This document shows, in pieces, positions 32,257 to 42,137 of a stretch of 64,000 nucleotides of DNA (the stretch's first letter is position 1; each line of letters opens with the position of its first letter). Both the position numbers and the translations under genes were made by a program. The notes under the pieces are model-generated. The model did not search any database. It worked only from the letters and a program-made list of their open reading frames with translations, and was not told the DNA's origin. The stretch spans positions 33,108,112 through 33,172,111 of the forward strand of contig CM064715.1 of the NCBI GenBank assembly GCA_032717465.1, given 5' to 3'. The stretch comes from Coenobita brevimanus (taxonomy: Eukaryota; Arthropoda; Malacostraca; Decapoda; Coenobitidae).

Positions 32257-33295
32257 GTTACTCTGGGGCATATTTTGCCCTACTTTGAGACTTTCTCTGT
32301 TCGGGTCATTTATCATTTCTTGCAATGTCTCTGCTGTTCTGGTATTACGACAGTGTCATCTGGAAATCTTAAATGGTTTAGCTTTTCTCCATATCTGTTT
32401 ACTCCTTTGTCCTAGTCTGGCTTTCTGAAAATATTTTCCAGGCATGCTGTAAATAATATTGGTGAAATTGTATCTCCCTGACGGACGCCCTTCTCAATCT
32501 TAATTTTTTCCGAATCTTTATGTAATTTAACTATAGCAGTTCCCTCTTTATATATGCTTTTGAGCACTTTTAAATTGGTGTCATTTATTTCTTCTGCTCG
32601 CAATGATTTTATAATTATTATGTGCTCCACTGAGTCGAAGGCCTTTTCATATTCAGCAAAACCTAAGAACAGTGGTTTATTATATTTTGCAGTTCTCTCA
32701 GTTAGCTGATTCACTGTGTGTAGATGAGAAATAGTCAGATATCTGCTTCGGAATCCTGCCTGTTTACGAGGATGGTTTTCTTTCTGTTCAAAAGGCCTTT
32801 GGTGAAGAGTTTGGAAATAACTGATAATCAGCTCTTTTGAGTCACCTTTTCTGTAAAGTAAAATAACTTTTGCATTACACCATGTTTTGGAAAATTTCTG
32901 ATTTTTTATACACTGAGTAAATAAGTCGGAGACTCTGTTTTGTACTTTTACTCCTGCAGCCAACAGTAAATGTGCTACTGCTCCATCTTTTCGTGGGGCC
33001 ATCCCTCTTTTCATAATTTTATGAGAATTGTTTACTTCGTCTGGTGTTACCTCAGGTCTTTCACTTGCGTCAGTTGAAAAGTTAGTTATTGGTACTAATG
33101 CCGTTGGTGTTTAAAGTTCTTTGTAAAATTCTTCAGCTCTCTTCACCATCTTATCTCTGAATTTAATGACTTCACAGTGTATGTCTTTCAGTGATTTAAT
33201 TAGTTGATTCCTTGTGCCAATTCACTTCGGACTTGTTTCAGACATTTTTTCTTTTTTTTCATGGTTTGATTGGTCTAATCCGTGTTTCCCCTTTT

Positions 33296-33299
<4 letters not shown>

Positions 33300-33354
<55 letters not shown>
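33300..33354. repeat. (TC)n microsatellite in LINE-Z
   Basis: A perfect run inside the linker between the endonuclease and RT of LINE-Z. Confidence 0.96.
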
Positions 33355-33358
<4 letters not shown>

Positions 33359-33719
33359 GATCTTATTCAATTTCGCTCGTTCTATTTCATCTTTCTTTGT
33401 TTTGACTTTCATTTCACTTCTTCTTTTCATGAGGTCGGGCGTCTTTTCCGATTATTCATGTTGCTTTTGGCTCTATTAGCTTTCCCCACTACCTATGCTG
33501 ATTCTCTTACCATTCTTGTTAGTCTATCATTCAACTCATCAGTGTCACACTCGGCATTATTTAGTACCTGAAATCTGTTCATTATTCCTAACTGAAAGGC
33601 TGTTTTGTTTTCCATTACATCTATTGGACATATCTTTTTATTTTTAATTATTTTTCTTTCACATCTAAATTGAATCTGGCTATGCAATCGACCCTTCCAT
33701 GGTCACTTCCTATATTTAC

Positions 33720-34600
33720 CTAGTTGATAACCGTGACACTGATGATCGTGTTATTCTTATCCGCTATAATGAAGTTGATTTCATTCTTTCTGTCTCCATA
33801 TGGACTTCTCCAGGTCCATTTTCTCCCTATTCTTTTGTGAAAGAATGTGGTGGTTATTCTTATGTTATATGTTTCAGCAAAATTTACCACCATCTCCCCT
33901 CTTTCATTTCTTTCTCCAACTCTAAATTTTCCCAGACATGCTTCTCCATTTTTTGATTTCCCAACTTTTTCATTGAATTCTTCCATGAGTATGGTATATG
34001 TGGTCTTTTCCTCTTCCATAATCTGGGAGATGTCGTCATAGAATGTTTCTACTTCTTCATTTGAGCATCGAGAAGTCCGTGAATAAACTTGTATCACCTT
34101 CAGGATGTATTTTCTGCATTGTCTGATTAAAATCAATGCTGAGTTGCCAGATACACTGCTGCGTTTAACAATGTTGTGTGCAAGATATCTGCTAATTAGA
34201 AATCCTAAGCCACTAACTCTTTCATTTTGCCTTCCTCTCTAGTAAAATTGGTGGTTGCTGTCCTAGAGCTGAATTACTTTTTCTTCTTTTCTGTGGATCT
34301 CAATCAAACCTACAATATCCCAAATTATGCTTTCTAATTTAGTCATTAAGTTATAAAGTTTGTAGTTTTCTGTGGGGCTTCTTACATTGTACGTTTAGAT
34401 CTTCATGGATTTCAGTTCGTTAAATGTCCTAGTCTCTACTTTGCCGAGAGAATGCCTACTCACTTTCTGTGGCACACTGCCTGTAAGCACAGGAGGCAGT
34501 ACAGTTGGACCTTTAGTAGATGATGATCCAGCAGGAAAGCTCGGCAGATCATTGGCAATAGAATTCATGTTTTGCTGGGAGGATTGTGGCAAATAATCCC
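33720..34600 (-). pseudogene. LINE-Z main copy, N-terminus and APE endonuclease
   Basis: N-terminal frame 34592-34395 (MPQSSQQNMNSIANDLPSF ... ELKSMKI), then a TAA followed in frame by TYNVRSPTENYKLYN, the first endonuclease block. DIVGLIEIHRK carries the catalytic E. The frame 34136-33720 has QVYSRTSRCSNEEVETFYDD, ILMEEFNEKVGKSKNG (usually GDFN), and RNERGEMVVNFAETYN. Stops and lost catalytic residues mark it as dead. Confidence 0.75.
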
Positions 34601-34784
34601 TGCCACATAGTTTCCGGTGAGATGAAAGTTTTGTGCCACCTTATTCAGCATATTCAGTGCAGCCCTGTATATCTAAAGGGTGTCCCATGGTAGGCACCAT
34701 CTAAGACGGTACCTCGTGTATCTACAAGGCCTTCCCCTATCCACCACCCTGGGATGTGCCAGGTAGCAGTGGGATCCTGCCCCT

Positions 34785-34786
<2 letters not shown>

Positions 34787-34826
<40 letters not shown>
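34787..34826. repeat. (TA)n microsatellite in LINE-W 5' region
   Basis: Perfect TA run within the GC-rich leader. Confidence 0.95.
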
Positions 34827-35067
34827 CAAAGGTTGGCGCCAGCAAGGGCATGCGGCCAGAAAACTTTGCCCCCACTACCTAGTAGCGGACTTCTGGGAGG
34901 AGGCACGACAGGGGTTCCACCGGCATAGATTATGGGTCTAGGGTGAGATGGGGCTCGGGCCTGTGCTAGAGGGTACAGGGCACTGCAGTTCCCGGGCTGC
35001 CGCTTCCACCCAATAGAGAGGGGCCCGAATCTGGGAGTAGCATCTCAGGAGGCTGACCTATCAGTGG

Positions 35068-36243
35068 GTGTATAATGGCAAGACAGTTGCAGTGCCAAGG
35101 CGTGCTTGGAGGGTGTCCCTGCAGCTGTCCGAGGCCACTACCACAGCCACTGGTAAGCTGGTGGGCTGGTGGTCCCAGATCCATTGCCTGGACCTGGGAC
35201 TGTGCAGTGAGTGGGGCCTGTTGTATGTCTACCCCCCTTTAATAATACTGACTGTGCCAAAATACAAGAATAAGTTTCAAAGCAAGCCTGAGTACAGTAA
35301 ATCACCCATGTGGATGAGGGTGGGTTCATGGAATGTGGGAAGTTTGAGGGGAAGAACGAGGGAAGTCGTTGAGGCATTCGGTAGGAGGTGGATGGATGTG
35401 GCGTATTTGGAGGAAGTCCGGTCCAGGGGTGGATTAGCCAGAAAGATTGTTGGGAAGGTCTGTTACTATAAGTTGTTTTGGCAGGGGGGGACAGATGGAT
35501 ATGGGGGTGTTGATGTGATGGTTGCAGAGAAATGGGTGGAATATGTTATGAATGTTATGAGAGTCAGCGATAGGATATTGGTAGTGAAAATTCTGTTCGG
35601 TAGAAAGATAACTGCAATTATATCGGCATATGCTCCACAGCCAGGATTGGATGAAGTAGAGAATGATAGATTTTGGGATGATTTCACACGTGTAGTAGGT
35701 GGTATACGGGATGATGAGATAGTGGTTTTGGGAGGGGACTTAAATGGTCATATAGGTGATGCAGCACAAGATTATGAAGGAGTACATGGGGGATGTGCGC
35801 ATGGTATAAGGAATGCGGAAGGGGAAAGGATACTCGAGTTTGGGGAGGCAACGGACATGATTGTGTGTAACACATATTTTAGGAAGAGAGAGAGTAAGGT
35901 AATTACGTGTGAGTCTGGGGGTAATAGCAGTCAGATAGATAATTTTCTGGTTAGGAGGGCTGATAGGAGGTTAGTGAGGGATGTTAAAGTTGCAGAAGGT
36001 AAGGAGTGTGTGCTGCAACACAAACTATTGATTTGTGATATGGTGCTTAAAGAACAAGTGATAAAAAAGAGGACTTATGTATCTAGGAGGAAAATATGGA
36101 AGCTGGAAAACCAAGTAGTAAGAGATGCCTTCTATAGCGAGATAACGAGAGTGGTGGCTGAACAGGGAGCTGTAGACAGAGGCGTCAATGTACAGTACAA
36201 AGCCCTCAAGAACAATCTTTTCAGAGTTACTGATGTACAGTAA
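35068..36243 (+). pseudogene. LINE-W APE endonuclease ORF (391 codons)
   Basis: Endonuclease begins at RVGSWNVGSLRGRTREVVEA (~35310). Further blocks: WMDVAYLEEVRSRGG (E), VSDRILVVKILFGRKITAII, SAYAPQPGLDEVENDRFWDD, VVLGGDLNGHIGDA (D-x-N) and LQHKLLICD (terminal H). It would nick target DNA. The upstream 80 codons read through a leader and may not be translated. The frame ends at 36243, where the linker to RT continues in other frames, so at least one indel is present. Confidence 0.82.
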
Positions 36244-36374
36244 TATGCGGTTGGACAAGAGGACCACCAAGACATAAAGTAACTTGGTGGTGGGATGAGG
36301 GTGTAGAAGCTGCAGTTAAGGAGAAAAGAAGGCTTTTCCGGGAATGGAAGAAGGGTGGTAGCAAGGAGGAATAC

Positions 36375-37500
36375 TTGGCTGCCAAGCATAGGACTAGAAG
36401 AGAGGTATACAGGGCGAAGTCTGAGTCGCAGAGACTTTTACTTGATAACCTAAATCATGGGGAAAGGAAGAATATGATATTTAAGGTGGCAAATCAGATG
36501 AAGAGGGATAATCGGGATATTGTAGGTAAGCAGTGTGTGAAGAATGATGAAGGAAGGGTAGTGGTGAACAGTGAGGATATTAAAGATGAATGGAGAGAGC
36601 ATTATAACCGGTTGTTGAATGAGGAGTTTGGGACAGGGAAGGTTTGGAACCAGCAGATCCAGTGTTTGGCCCTTGGCCTTTGATTGATGCTGCTACTATG
36701 AGTGAGGCAATAGGCAGGATGCAGATGGAGGCAGCAGGTGTGTCTGGGTTGACTGCCGAAATATTGAAGGCCTCAGGAGATATAGGGGTGAGGTTTGTCA
36801 CTGACCTGATAAATATGATCATTTATGAGTGTGTTGTCCCTGATGACTGGCTGAAGAGTGTAACTGTAAATGTGTATAAAGGGAAGGGTGATGCCCTGGA
36901 AAGAGGAAATTATAGAGGTATAAAGCTTTTTGATCAGAAAATGAAGGTAATGGAGACAGTTTTAGATGGTATGATTAGAGAAAGAGTGAATATTCATGAG
37001 ATGCAGTTTGGGTTTATGCCAGGTAGGGGGACCACTGATGCCATATGCATTGTTCGACAGCTTCGGGAAAAGTATATTGGTAAGAAAAGGAATCTGTATT
37101 TTGTTTTTGTTGATTTGGAAAAGGCCTTTGACAGAGTCCCTAGAGAGGTGGTGAAATGGGCAATGAGAAAGCTTGCCTTGGAGGAGTGGCTGGTAAGGTG
37201 GTTATGGCTATGTATGTGGGTGCTCGCACCCAGGTAAGAGTGAATGGTGATCCGTGAACGCTGGTATGCATCAGGGGTCAGTTTTGAGTCCATGTTGTTT
37301 ATCATGGTACTTGTAGCCCTCTCACGTGACTTCAGAAACGGACTTCCGTGGGAGATGTTGTATGCTGATGATTTGGTGTTGATTGCAGAGAATGAAAGGG
37401 AGGCAGAGGAAAAGTTTAGGAAGTCGAGAGATGGTGTGGGACACAAGGGCTTCAGGGTAAATGCAGATAAAACAAAAGTGATGATATCTACAGTAGGATT
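36375..37500 (+). pseudogene. LINE-W reverse transcriptase
   Basis: 36375-36683: linker (RREVYRAKSESQRLLLDNLN, EWREHYNRLLNEEF). 36644-37237: VPDDWLKSVTVNVYKGKGDA, LERGNYRGIKL, MQFGFMPGRGTTDAICIV, FVFVDLEKAFDRVPREVVKW (domain A). Domain B is lost to small indels near 37230-37280 (a VHQGSVLSP-like sequence can be made out). 37244-37500: LPWEMLYADDLVLIAENERE (domain C) and GFRVNADKTKVM (thumb). Confidence 0.8.
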
Positions 37501-37536
37501 AGTGGTGGTACTCTCAAAGACGAGGGAGAGTGGTTA

Positions 37537-37614
37537 TGTGCAGTTTGCCATAAGGGTTTGGGAAGTAATTCCATCTTGTGCTGTGTGTGTGATAAATGGG
37601 TGCACAAGAGATGT
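37537..37614 (+). pseudogene. PHD-like zinc motif within LINE-W
   Basis: In a frame shifted from the RT frame: CAVCHKGLG then ILCCVCDKWVHKRC, i.e. C-x2-C...C-x2-C...H-x2-C with an aromatic before V-H. A stop follows at once. The motif lies between the RT thumb and the C-terminal domain and may bind chromatin or nucleic acid; that role is inference. Confidence 0.65.
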
Positions 37615-37734
37615 AGTGGTATCTGAGGTAGACTGTGACATAATGCTGATTTTATGTGCATCGTGTCGAAGAGAGCAGGTTGAGATTGTCAGGCATGAAA
37701 GGATTAAACTTGCTAATGGATCTCTTGAATAAGT

Positions 37735-38330
37735 GGAAGAGTTTTGTTATTTGGGAAACATGTTGTGTGCTGGAGGTGGGGCTGGAGCTAGCTCTCTGGC
37801 TAGGGTGAGAAGTGGTTGGAAGAAGTTAAGGGAGCTGTAGCCTCTCCTGACATTGAGAGGACTCTCCCTACGTGCTAAGGGGTCTTTGTATGCAGCATGT
37901 GTTAGGAGTGTAATAGTGTATGGTAGTGAGACCTGGGCAGTAAAGGAGGAGGATATTCACAGACTCAGACGTACAGTAATGACAGTGATTAGGTGGATGT
38001 ATAGTGCGCCCTACATGCAATGTCTCGGGTGGCTGGGTTTACAATGGAAGAGTTGAGAGGTAGGATGAGACTGAGTGCATTGGTGTTGTGATGAGGAGAG
38101 GTAGATTGAGATGGTTTGAGCATGTGGAGAGGATGGGGGATGATAACTGGGTGAGGAAGGTGAGAAGTGTTACTATTGGGGATGGGGTTATGAGGCGTAG
38201 ACCGAGAATGACATGGGATGAGGTCATTGTGACCTCAGGGTTAAAGGACTGAACAGAGATGCTGCAATAGATCGTGCAGCATGGAGAGCCGCCATTAGGT
38301 GACCAAGGCCGACGCATGCAAGCATGTTGG
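37735..38330 (+). pseudogene. LINE-W C-terminal domain
   Basis: FCYLGNMLCAGGG-type residues near 37742, then 37853-38056: MRGLSLRAKGSLYAACVRSV, IVYGSETWAVKEEDIHRL and RTVMTVIRWM. After a frameshift RRGRLRWFEHVERMGDDNW is readable (38095-38155), followed by a basic RRPRMTWDEV-like tail and WRAAIR just before the 3' end. Confidence 0.7.
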
Positions 38331-38348
38331 AGCCTTCAAAAACGAAAC

Positions 38349-38350
<2 letters not shown>

Positions 38351-38392
<42 letters not shown>
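38351..38392. repeat. (TA)n at LINE-W 3' end
   Basis: Separates the LINE-W 3' end (plus strand) from a CATCATCATCATCC sequence that looks like the GAT-repeat tail of a minus-strand element. Confidence 0.95.
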
Positions 38393-38394
<2 letters not shown>

Positions 38395-38898
38395 TCATCA
38401 TCATCCAATCCTGCATTGCCCCATGAAGAGCGTAGGAGCTCGGGGCTAGGCAGTTGGTCCCAACATTTAAGATGAGAGTGACCAGCCTCACTCATCCCTG
38501 GGTGGCATTACATGAGCAATCAACCCCAACCATCCCTTGGATATAAACCATCACTGGCTCAATCCGATTGGAGCGCAATAATTACCCACTAAAGCACCAG
38601 GTGCCAAAATTTGGTTATATAGTTACCATCCAGCGTAGTAAATGGTTTCCTGGTGCACAGGAAACCATTTGGCTTGTCTCTCAGTGTAGAGTCACCCACA
38701 GGCTGAAGGAAGTGGAAAGAATGAAGGAAAGAAAGACAGAAGAGGGAGCGTAAAGTCACTCGTAGACAGAAGGACAAGGAAAGAATGAAGGAAAGAAAGA
38801 CAGAAGAGAATGGAAGGAAAGAAGGATGGAGAGGAAAGGGCTGACACCCGAGAGCAACACTACATCGAGTGAGTGGATGGTGAGCGCCCCTACCTACC

Positions 38899-38902
<4 letters not shown>
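38393..38902. other. GAT-tailed fragment, short palindrome and purine-rich repeats
   Basis: 38393-38640 looks like the 3' end of an unidentified minus-strand retroelement. A perfect 13-bp inverted repeat (AAATGGTTTCCTG, 38640-38652 with 38658-38670) follows. At 38700-38810 two copies of a ~60-bp purine-rich unit (AAAGAATGAAGGAAAGAAAG) lie in tandem. Confidence 0.5.

Positions 38903-38962
<60 letters not shown>
38903..38962. repeat. (TA)n at LINE-Y copy 2 tail
   Basis: A perfect TA run ending in TTTATTTATTTA directly at the 3' end of LINE-Y copy 2. Confidence 0.96.
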
Positions 38963-38966
<4 letters not shown>

Positions 38967-39055
38967 TTATTTAATGCAAGATAGAAGGAACCAAAGGCCA
39001 GGAGCCCACAAATCATTCCAAGAAAAAACAAAAACAATACAAAGGAGAGCCTAAT

Positions 39056-39682
39056 TCAAGATCCGTTCCTTTCTAGATGCCTGGCCACACTGTGTGTGAA
39101 AGACTGGAGATCATAGGAAGTAGGAAATACAGACAGAGGGAGACAGTTCCAGAGCTGACCTGTTGTATAAATGAAGGACTGAGAGTAACGGTTAACTCTT
39201 GCATTAGAGAGTTGGACAGAAAAGGGATGAGAGTTTGTTGCTAGACGGGTGCTATGCACCTGTCATAGAGGTGGAGGGATCCAAGCAGTCAGTTCAGAGG
39301 AGCAGTGACTATTGAAGTAGCAATAGAAAAGAGATAAAGATGCAACAGTGCGGTGAAGAGACAGAGGTTGAAAGGAGCCAGTAATAGGAGCAGAGTTGAT
39401 GAGACGAAAAGCCTTTCACTCCACCCTAATGAGAAGAGCTGTATGTGGGGAGCCTTCCCACACATGAGAGTTGTACTCTAAGCAGGGGCGAATAAAACCC
39501 GTGTATAAAGTCAACAACTGTGGAGCGGTAAAGAAGGTACGAAGTCGGTTTAGCACACCTAATCTCTTGGAAGGAGATTGTACAAGAAATACAATATGAT
39601 CTTTCCAATGTAAGTCCCAAGTGAATGAAACCCCAAGTATGTTCAAGGATGATGCAGGACTGAGCTGGATATTATTAACCAT
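39056..39682 (-). pseudogene. LINE-Y copy 2, C-terminal coding
   Basis: Frames 39259-39056 (NARVNRYSQSFIYTTGQLWN) and 39682-39416 (SLNILGVSFTWDLHWKDHIV, LYTGFIRPCLEYNSHVWEG) match the same regions of copy 1. Stops between the frames show decay. Confidence 0.75.
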
Positions 39683-40294
39683 AGATTAGCAAGGTCAGGA
39701 TTTTTACATGAGTGGCAAGGTGGTAACTGATTTGGTACCAACTTTGGAAAATGACAATAAATATGAAAATGATAGAGATTTTAATTACAAAATTTTTTCA
39801 AGATAATGCAATGTATTTGCAAGAGTTGTAACCTAGAACTACTGAAAAACAAAGAAAAATATATTTTTTATGAAATAAATAATGGGCAACTATGTAACAG
39901 CAGTGGGGGCGTCAGACTCATCCCGGGGCATCGTTACACGTCCACCTTCGTCTCCTCCACTTCCCCCCTCCCATATTGAATGTTTCTTTGTTTACCTTCT
40001 TTTGTATAACACTGTTTTAGCTGCAAAATAACACACATAACTACATAATTATATTGACTAGTAAGCGTATGCAGCCTCGACCTCATGTGTGTGGCAAGGT
40101 GGTACTGAAATTTGGACCAAGAGGCATAAAACCAAAATTTTACGCGGGAGCAAAACCTACCCACCATGCACGACCACAGCACACCTTGAACTGAGAATAC
40201 TGGGGAGAGCGGTCACAGACACCCACAGGCGTCAGCGTGGTAAAGTTGAATAGGCCTATGGAACTGACTTTGGCGCCACCTTGCTAATCTAGGG
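39679..40294. mobile_element. TTAA element P0 (616 bp, non-coding)
   Basis: TTAA at 39675-39678 and 40295-40298. Terminal inverted repeats: CCATAGATTAGCAAGGT at the left, CCCTAGATTAGCAAGGT (minus strand) at the right. LINE-Y copy 1 has the empty site (ATTATTAAACATTAG at 23793-23807). No transposase. It lacks the 44-bp box pair of the other families. Confidence 0.88.
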
Positions 40295-40654
40295 TTAAAC
40301 ATTAGTGGATACTCCTGTGGACGATTGTGTCGGGTTGTTAACCCCTAGGGTACCCAATTCTCCAGCCTCGACTGTCCCCCAGGACGCAAAAACAGGCCAA
40401 TTTTTCGACTTCCTCAAAGGTAAAAAATTTTATGCCCGATTTATAGAGCTTGAATTTACACACCTGAAAACGCAAACTCCACCCTCCTAGACCCAATAGT
40501 TACCGAGCTATGGTCCATCAAAGTTTATAATAGTTATCCTTCGCGGCCCCAGCGAGAAAGAAAGTACGCCGCTCGCACCTGTTTTCTTCGCAACAATACA
40601 TACAAAATCACCAAAATCAATTTTTTGTGCTTAGAAAAAAATAAAATAGTAACA

Positions 40655-41001
40655 AACCCCCTAAATAAATATGATAAATAAAAATTATCCTTCCCTCCTC
40701 TCCTCATACCTCCAATCCCCTCCCTCCCCTTCCCTTCCCTTCCCTTCCCCTCTCGTCCCCTTTGCTCTTCCCCCTTCCCTCCATGCCGAGCTGTCAAATC
40801 TAGCAAGGGAAATAGGTCATGAACCCCCCAATAAAAATATGATAAATAGTAAAAATTATCCTCCCCTTCTCTCCCCTCTTCAAACCTCCAGTCCCCTCCA
40901 TCCCCTTCCGTTCCCTCCCCTCCTCTCTCCTCTCCTTCCCTCCCCTCCCCTCGCCTAACCTCCCCTTCCCCCTCCCCTCCCCTCCGAGCTGTCAAATCTA
41001 G
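40655..41001. repeat. CT-rich tandem duplication in P1
   Basis: Each unit begins near ATATGATAAATA...AAAATTATCC, passes through CCTCCCCTTCCC-type sequence and ends GAGCTGTCAAATCTAG (40785-40803 and 40984-41001). Unit spacing is roughly 180-200 bp. Confidence 0.75.
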
Positions 41002-41002
41002 T

Positions 41003-41061
41003 TTTCGTTTCGTTTCGTTTCGTTTTGAAGGCTCCAACATGCTTCCACGTGTCGGCATAAA
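41003..41061 (-). mobile_element. LINE-W 3' end fragment with CGAAA-repeat tail
   Basis: Minus strand: GCATGTTGGAGCCTTCAAAA followed by four ACGAA units. The same 3' end closes LINE-W at 38315-38350. It is an extremely 5'-truncated insertion (~45 bp) inside P1. Confidence 0.7.
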
Positions 41062-41209
41062 ATAAAATGTCTTTTCCAAGTGGGTTTCGACTAAAGACAG
41101 CTAAAGTAATTGTGGTGTGGATATCTGTATGCAGACACCAATAAATTACAGGTAATGATTAAAAAACACATGCCATAAAGCTTAAAAAATACGCAAAATA
41201 TTCGAGGCC

Positions 41210-41560
41210 GGGGAGGTGCTAGGGGGTGCGGGTAGGGGGTGGGGGTGGGGGGAGCTGATAAGGCCAGGAGGGGGTGGATGGGGATTGAGGGATGGGAGGA
41301 GACCACCACAAGACACAAAGGAAGGGCCAAAGTGGAGTACAGGGACATGGAGGAAGGGTAAGGGGGAAATACCCTCCCCCCAGTTGACTGGGGAGGAGGA
41401 CATGGGGGGGGATCCACATGGGAGGGGGGGATGCATGAGGAGGGGGTGGGAGGGGTTATTGTGGTGGTAAGAACGGTGGGAGGTAGGGTAGTAACAAGGT
41501 AGTGGAGTAGAAGGACGTGGCGAGAGGGAGGTGGGGGGTACACCCCCCACCGCCTGGTTA
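41210..41560. other. G-run-rich block in P1
   Basis: The plus strand carries many GGG to GGGGGGG runs a few bases apart, so intrastrand quadruplexes are possible. The long minus-strand frames here are proline-rich shadows of this composition. Confidence 0.6.
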
Positions 41561-42137
41561 CGGGCCTGGTTCCCCCCTCCGGTGTGTCCAACACCTAGTT
41601 CTGATTGGATAGAAGCCATCTACGTCACAGCTGGGGTGAAGCCAGCTGCCGCCAGTTTTTTGTGGATGTTGTACAATCGGTGTTGCTCGTCCTCTTAAGA
41701 AATTGCGCAAAAAGTCTGATCGATGAGATTAGCACTTAAGGGGTTAAGTGTAAAAACTGAGTTTTTGATGCATTAAAAACAAGATTATTTTTACCCCAGT
41801 CAGAGATACAAGCCAAGCCAGACATTAGGTGTACCATAGCCTCATCCCTTGTTTGTTGAAGTAACTGCTGAGATGGAGGTTGCAGGAACCGAATGGAAAG
41901 GTGAAGGGTGGAATCATGAGCGTACGAGTGGATAGGGTTAGATGTACAGCTTAAAAAGTCATTGATGAATAAAAAGAAGAGAGTTGGTGATAGGTCAGAG
42001 CCCTGAGGAACACCACTGTTGATAGATCTAGAACGATGGCCATCTACAACAGCGGCTATAGAACAACCAGAAAGGAAGCTATAGATGAAGGCACAGATAG
42101 AAGGATAGAAACCAAAAGAGGGCAGTTTGGAAATTAA

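Larger units (their letters stand above)
31272..33240 (-). pseudogene. LINE-Z main copy, reverse transcriptase
   Basis: The frame 33014-32412 has SKTWCNAKVILLYRKGDSKE, KQAGFRSRYLTISHLHTVNQ, LGFAEYEKAFDSVEH (domain A) and KIEKGVRQGDTISPILFTAC (domain B). LKWFADD-type residues are damaged near 32350-32375. Left of the LINE-X copy D insertion the frame resumes with NPNKPMSIKRTRKEI and EVEEYNYLGKILKLS (31400-31275). Cutting out copy D restores frame continuity across the insertion point. Confidence 0.78.
31128..34600 (-). mobile_element. LINE-Z main copy (RTE-like), split by LINE-X copy D
   Basis: Minus strand from ~34600 to ~31128, with LINE-X copy D inserted at 31418-32256. Order: basic N-terminus, APE endonuclease, a TC microsatellite in the linker, RT and thumb. 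The 3' coding end is interrupted at the 144-bp repeat where LINE-X copy C inserted. Confidence 0.8.
34640..38350 (+). mobile_element. LINE-W, near full length (plus strand)
   Basis: GC-rich 5' region (34640-35060, with a TA tract at 34787-34826), APE endonuclease, RT, PHD-like zinc motif and C-terminal domain, ending GTTGGAGCCTTCAAAAACG followed by AACGAATATA and a TA tract. The same 3' end recurs at 41003-41061. It is head to head with LINE-Z. RTE-like by domain order; clade tentative. Confidence 0.8.
40342..41743. mobile_element. TTAA element P1 (1402 bp, non-coding)
   Basis: TTAA at 40338-40341 and 41744-41747. Ends CCCCTAGGG (left) and CCCCTTAAG (right, minus strand). Inside: a ~175-bp CT-rich tandem duplication, a LINE-W 3' end and a G-rich block. 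The corresponding site in LINE-Y copy 1 (GTTGATAGGTG) is empty but no longer TTAA. Confidence 0.8.

Noticed and set aside
40534..41594. Proline-rich and Arg/Gly/Glu-rich frames in P1
   Set aside because: Caused by CT-rich tandem repeats and G runs; no domain, and they overlap in several frames.
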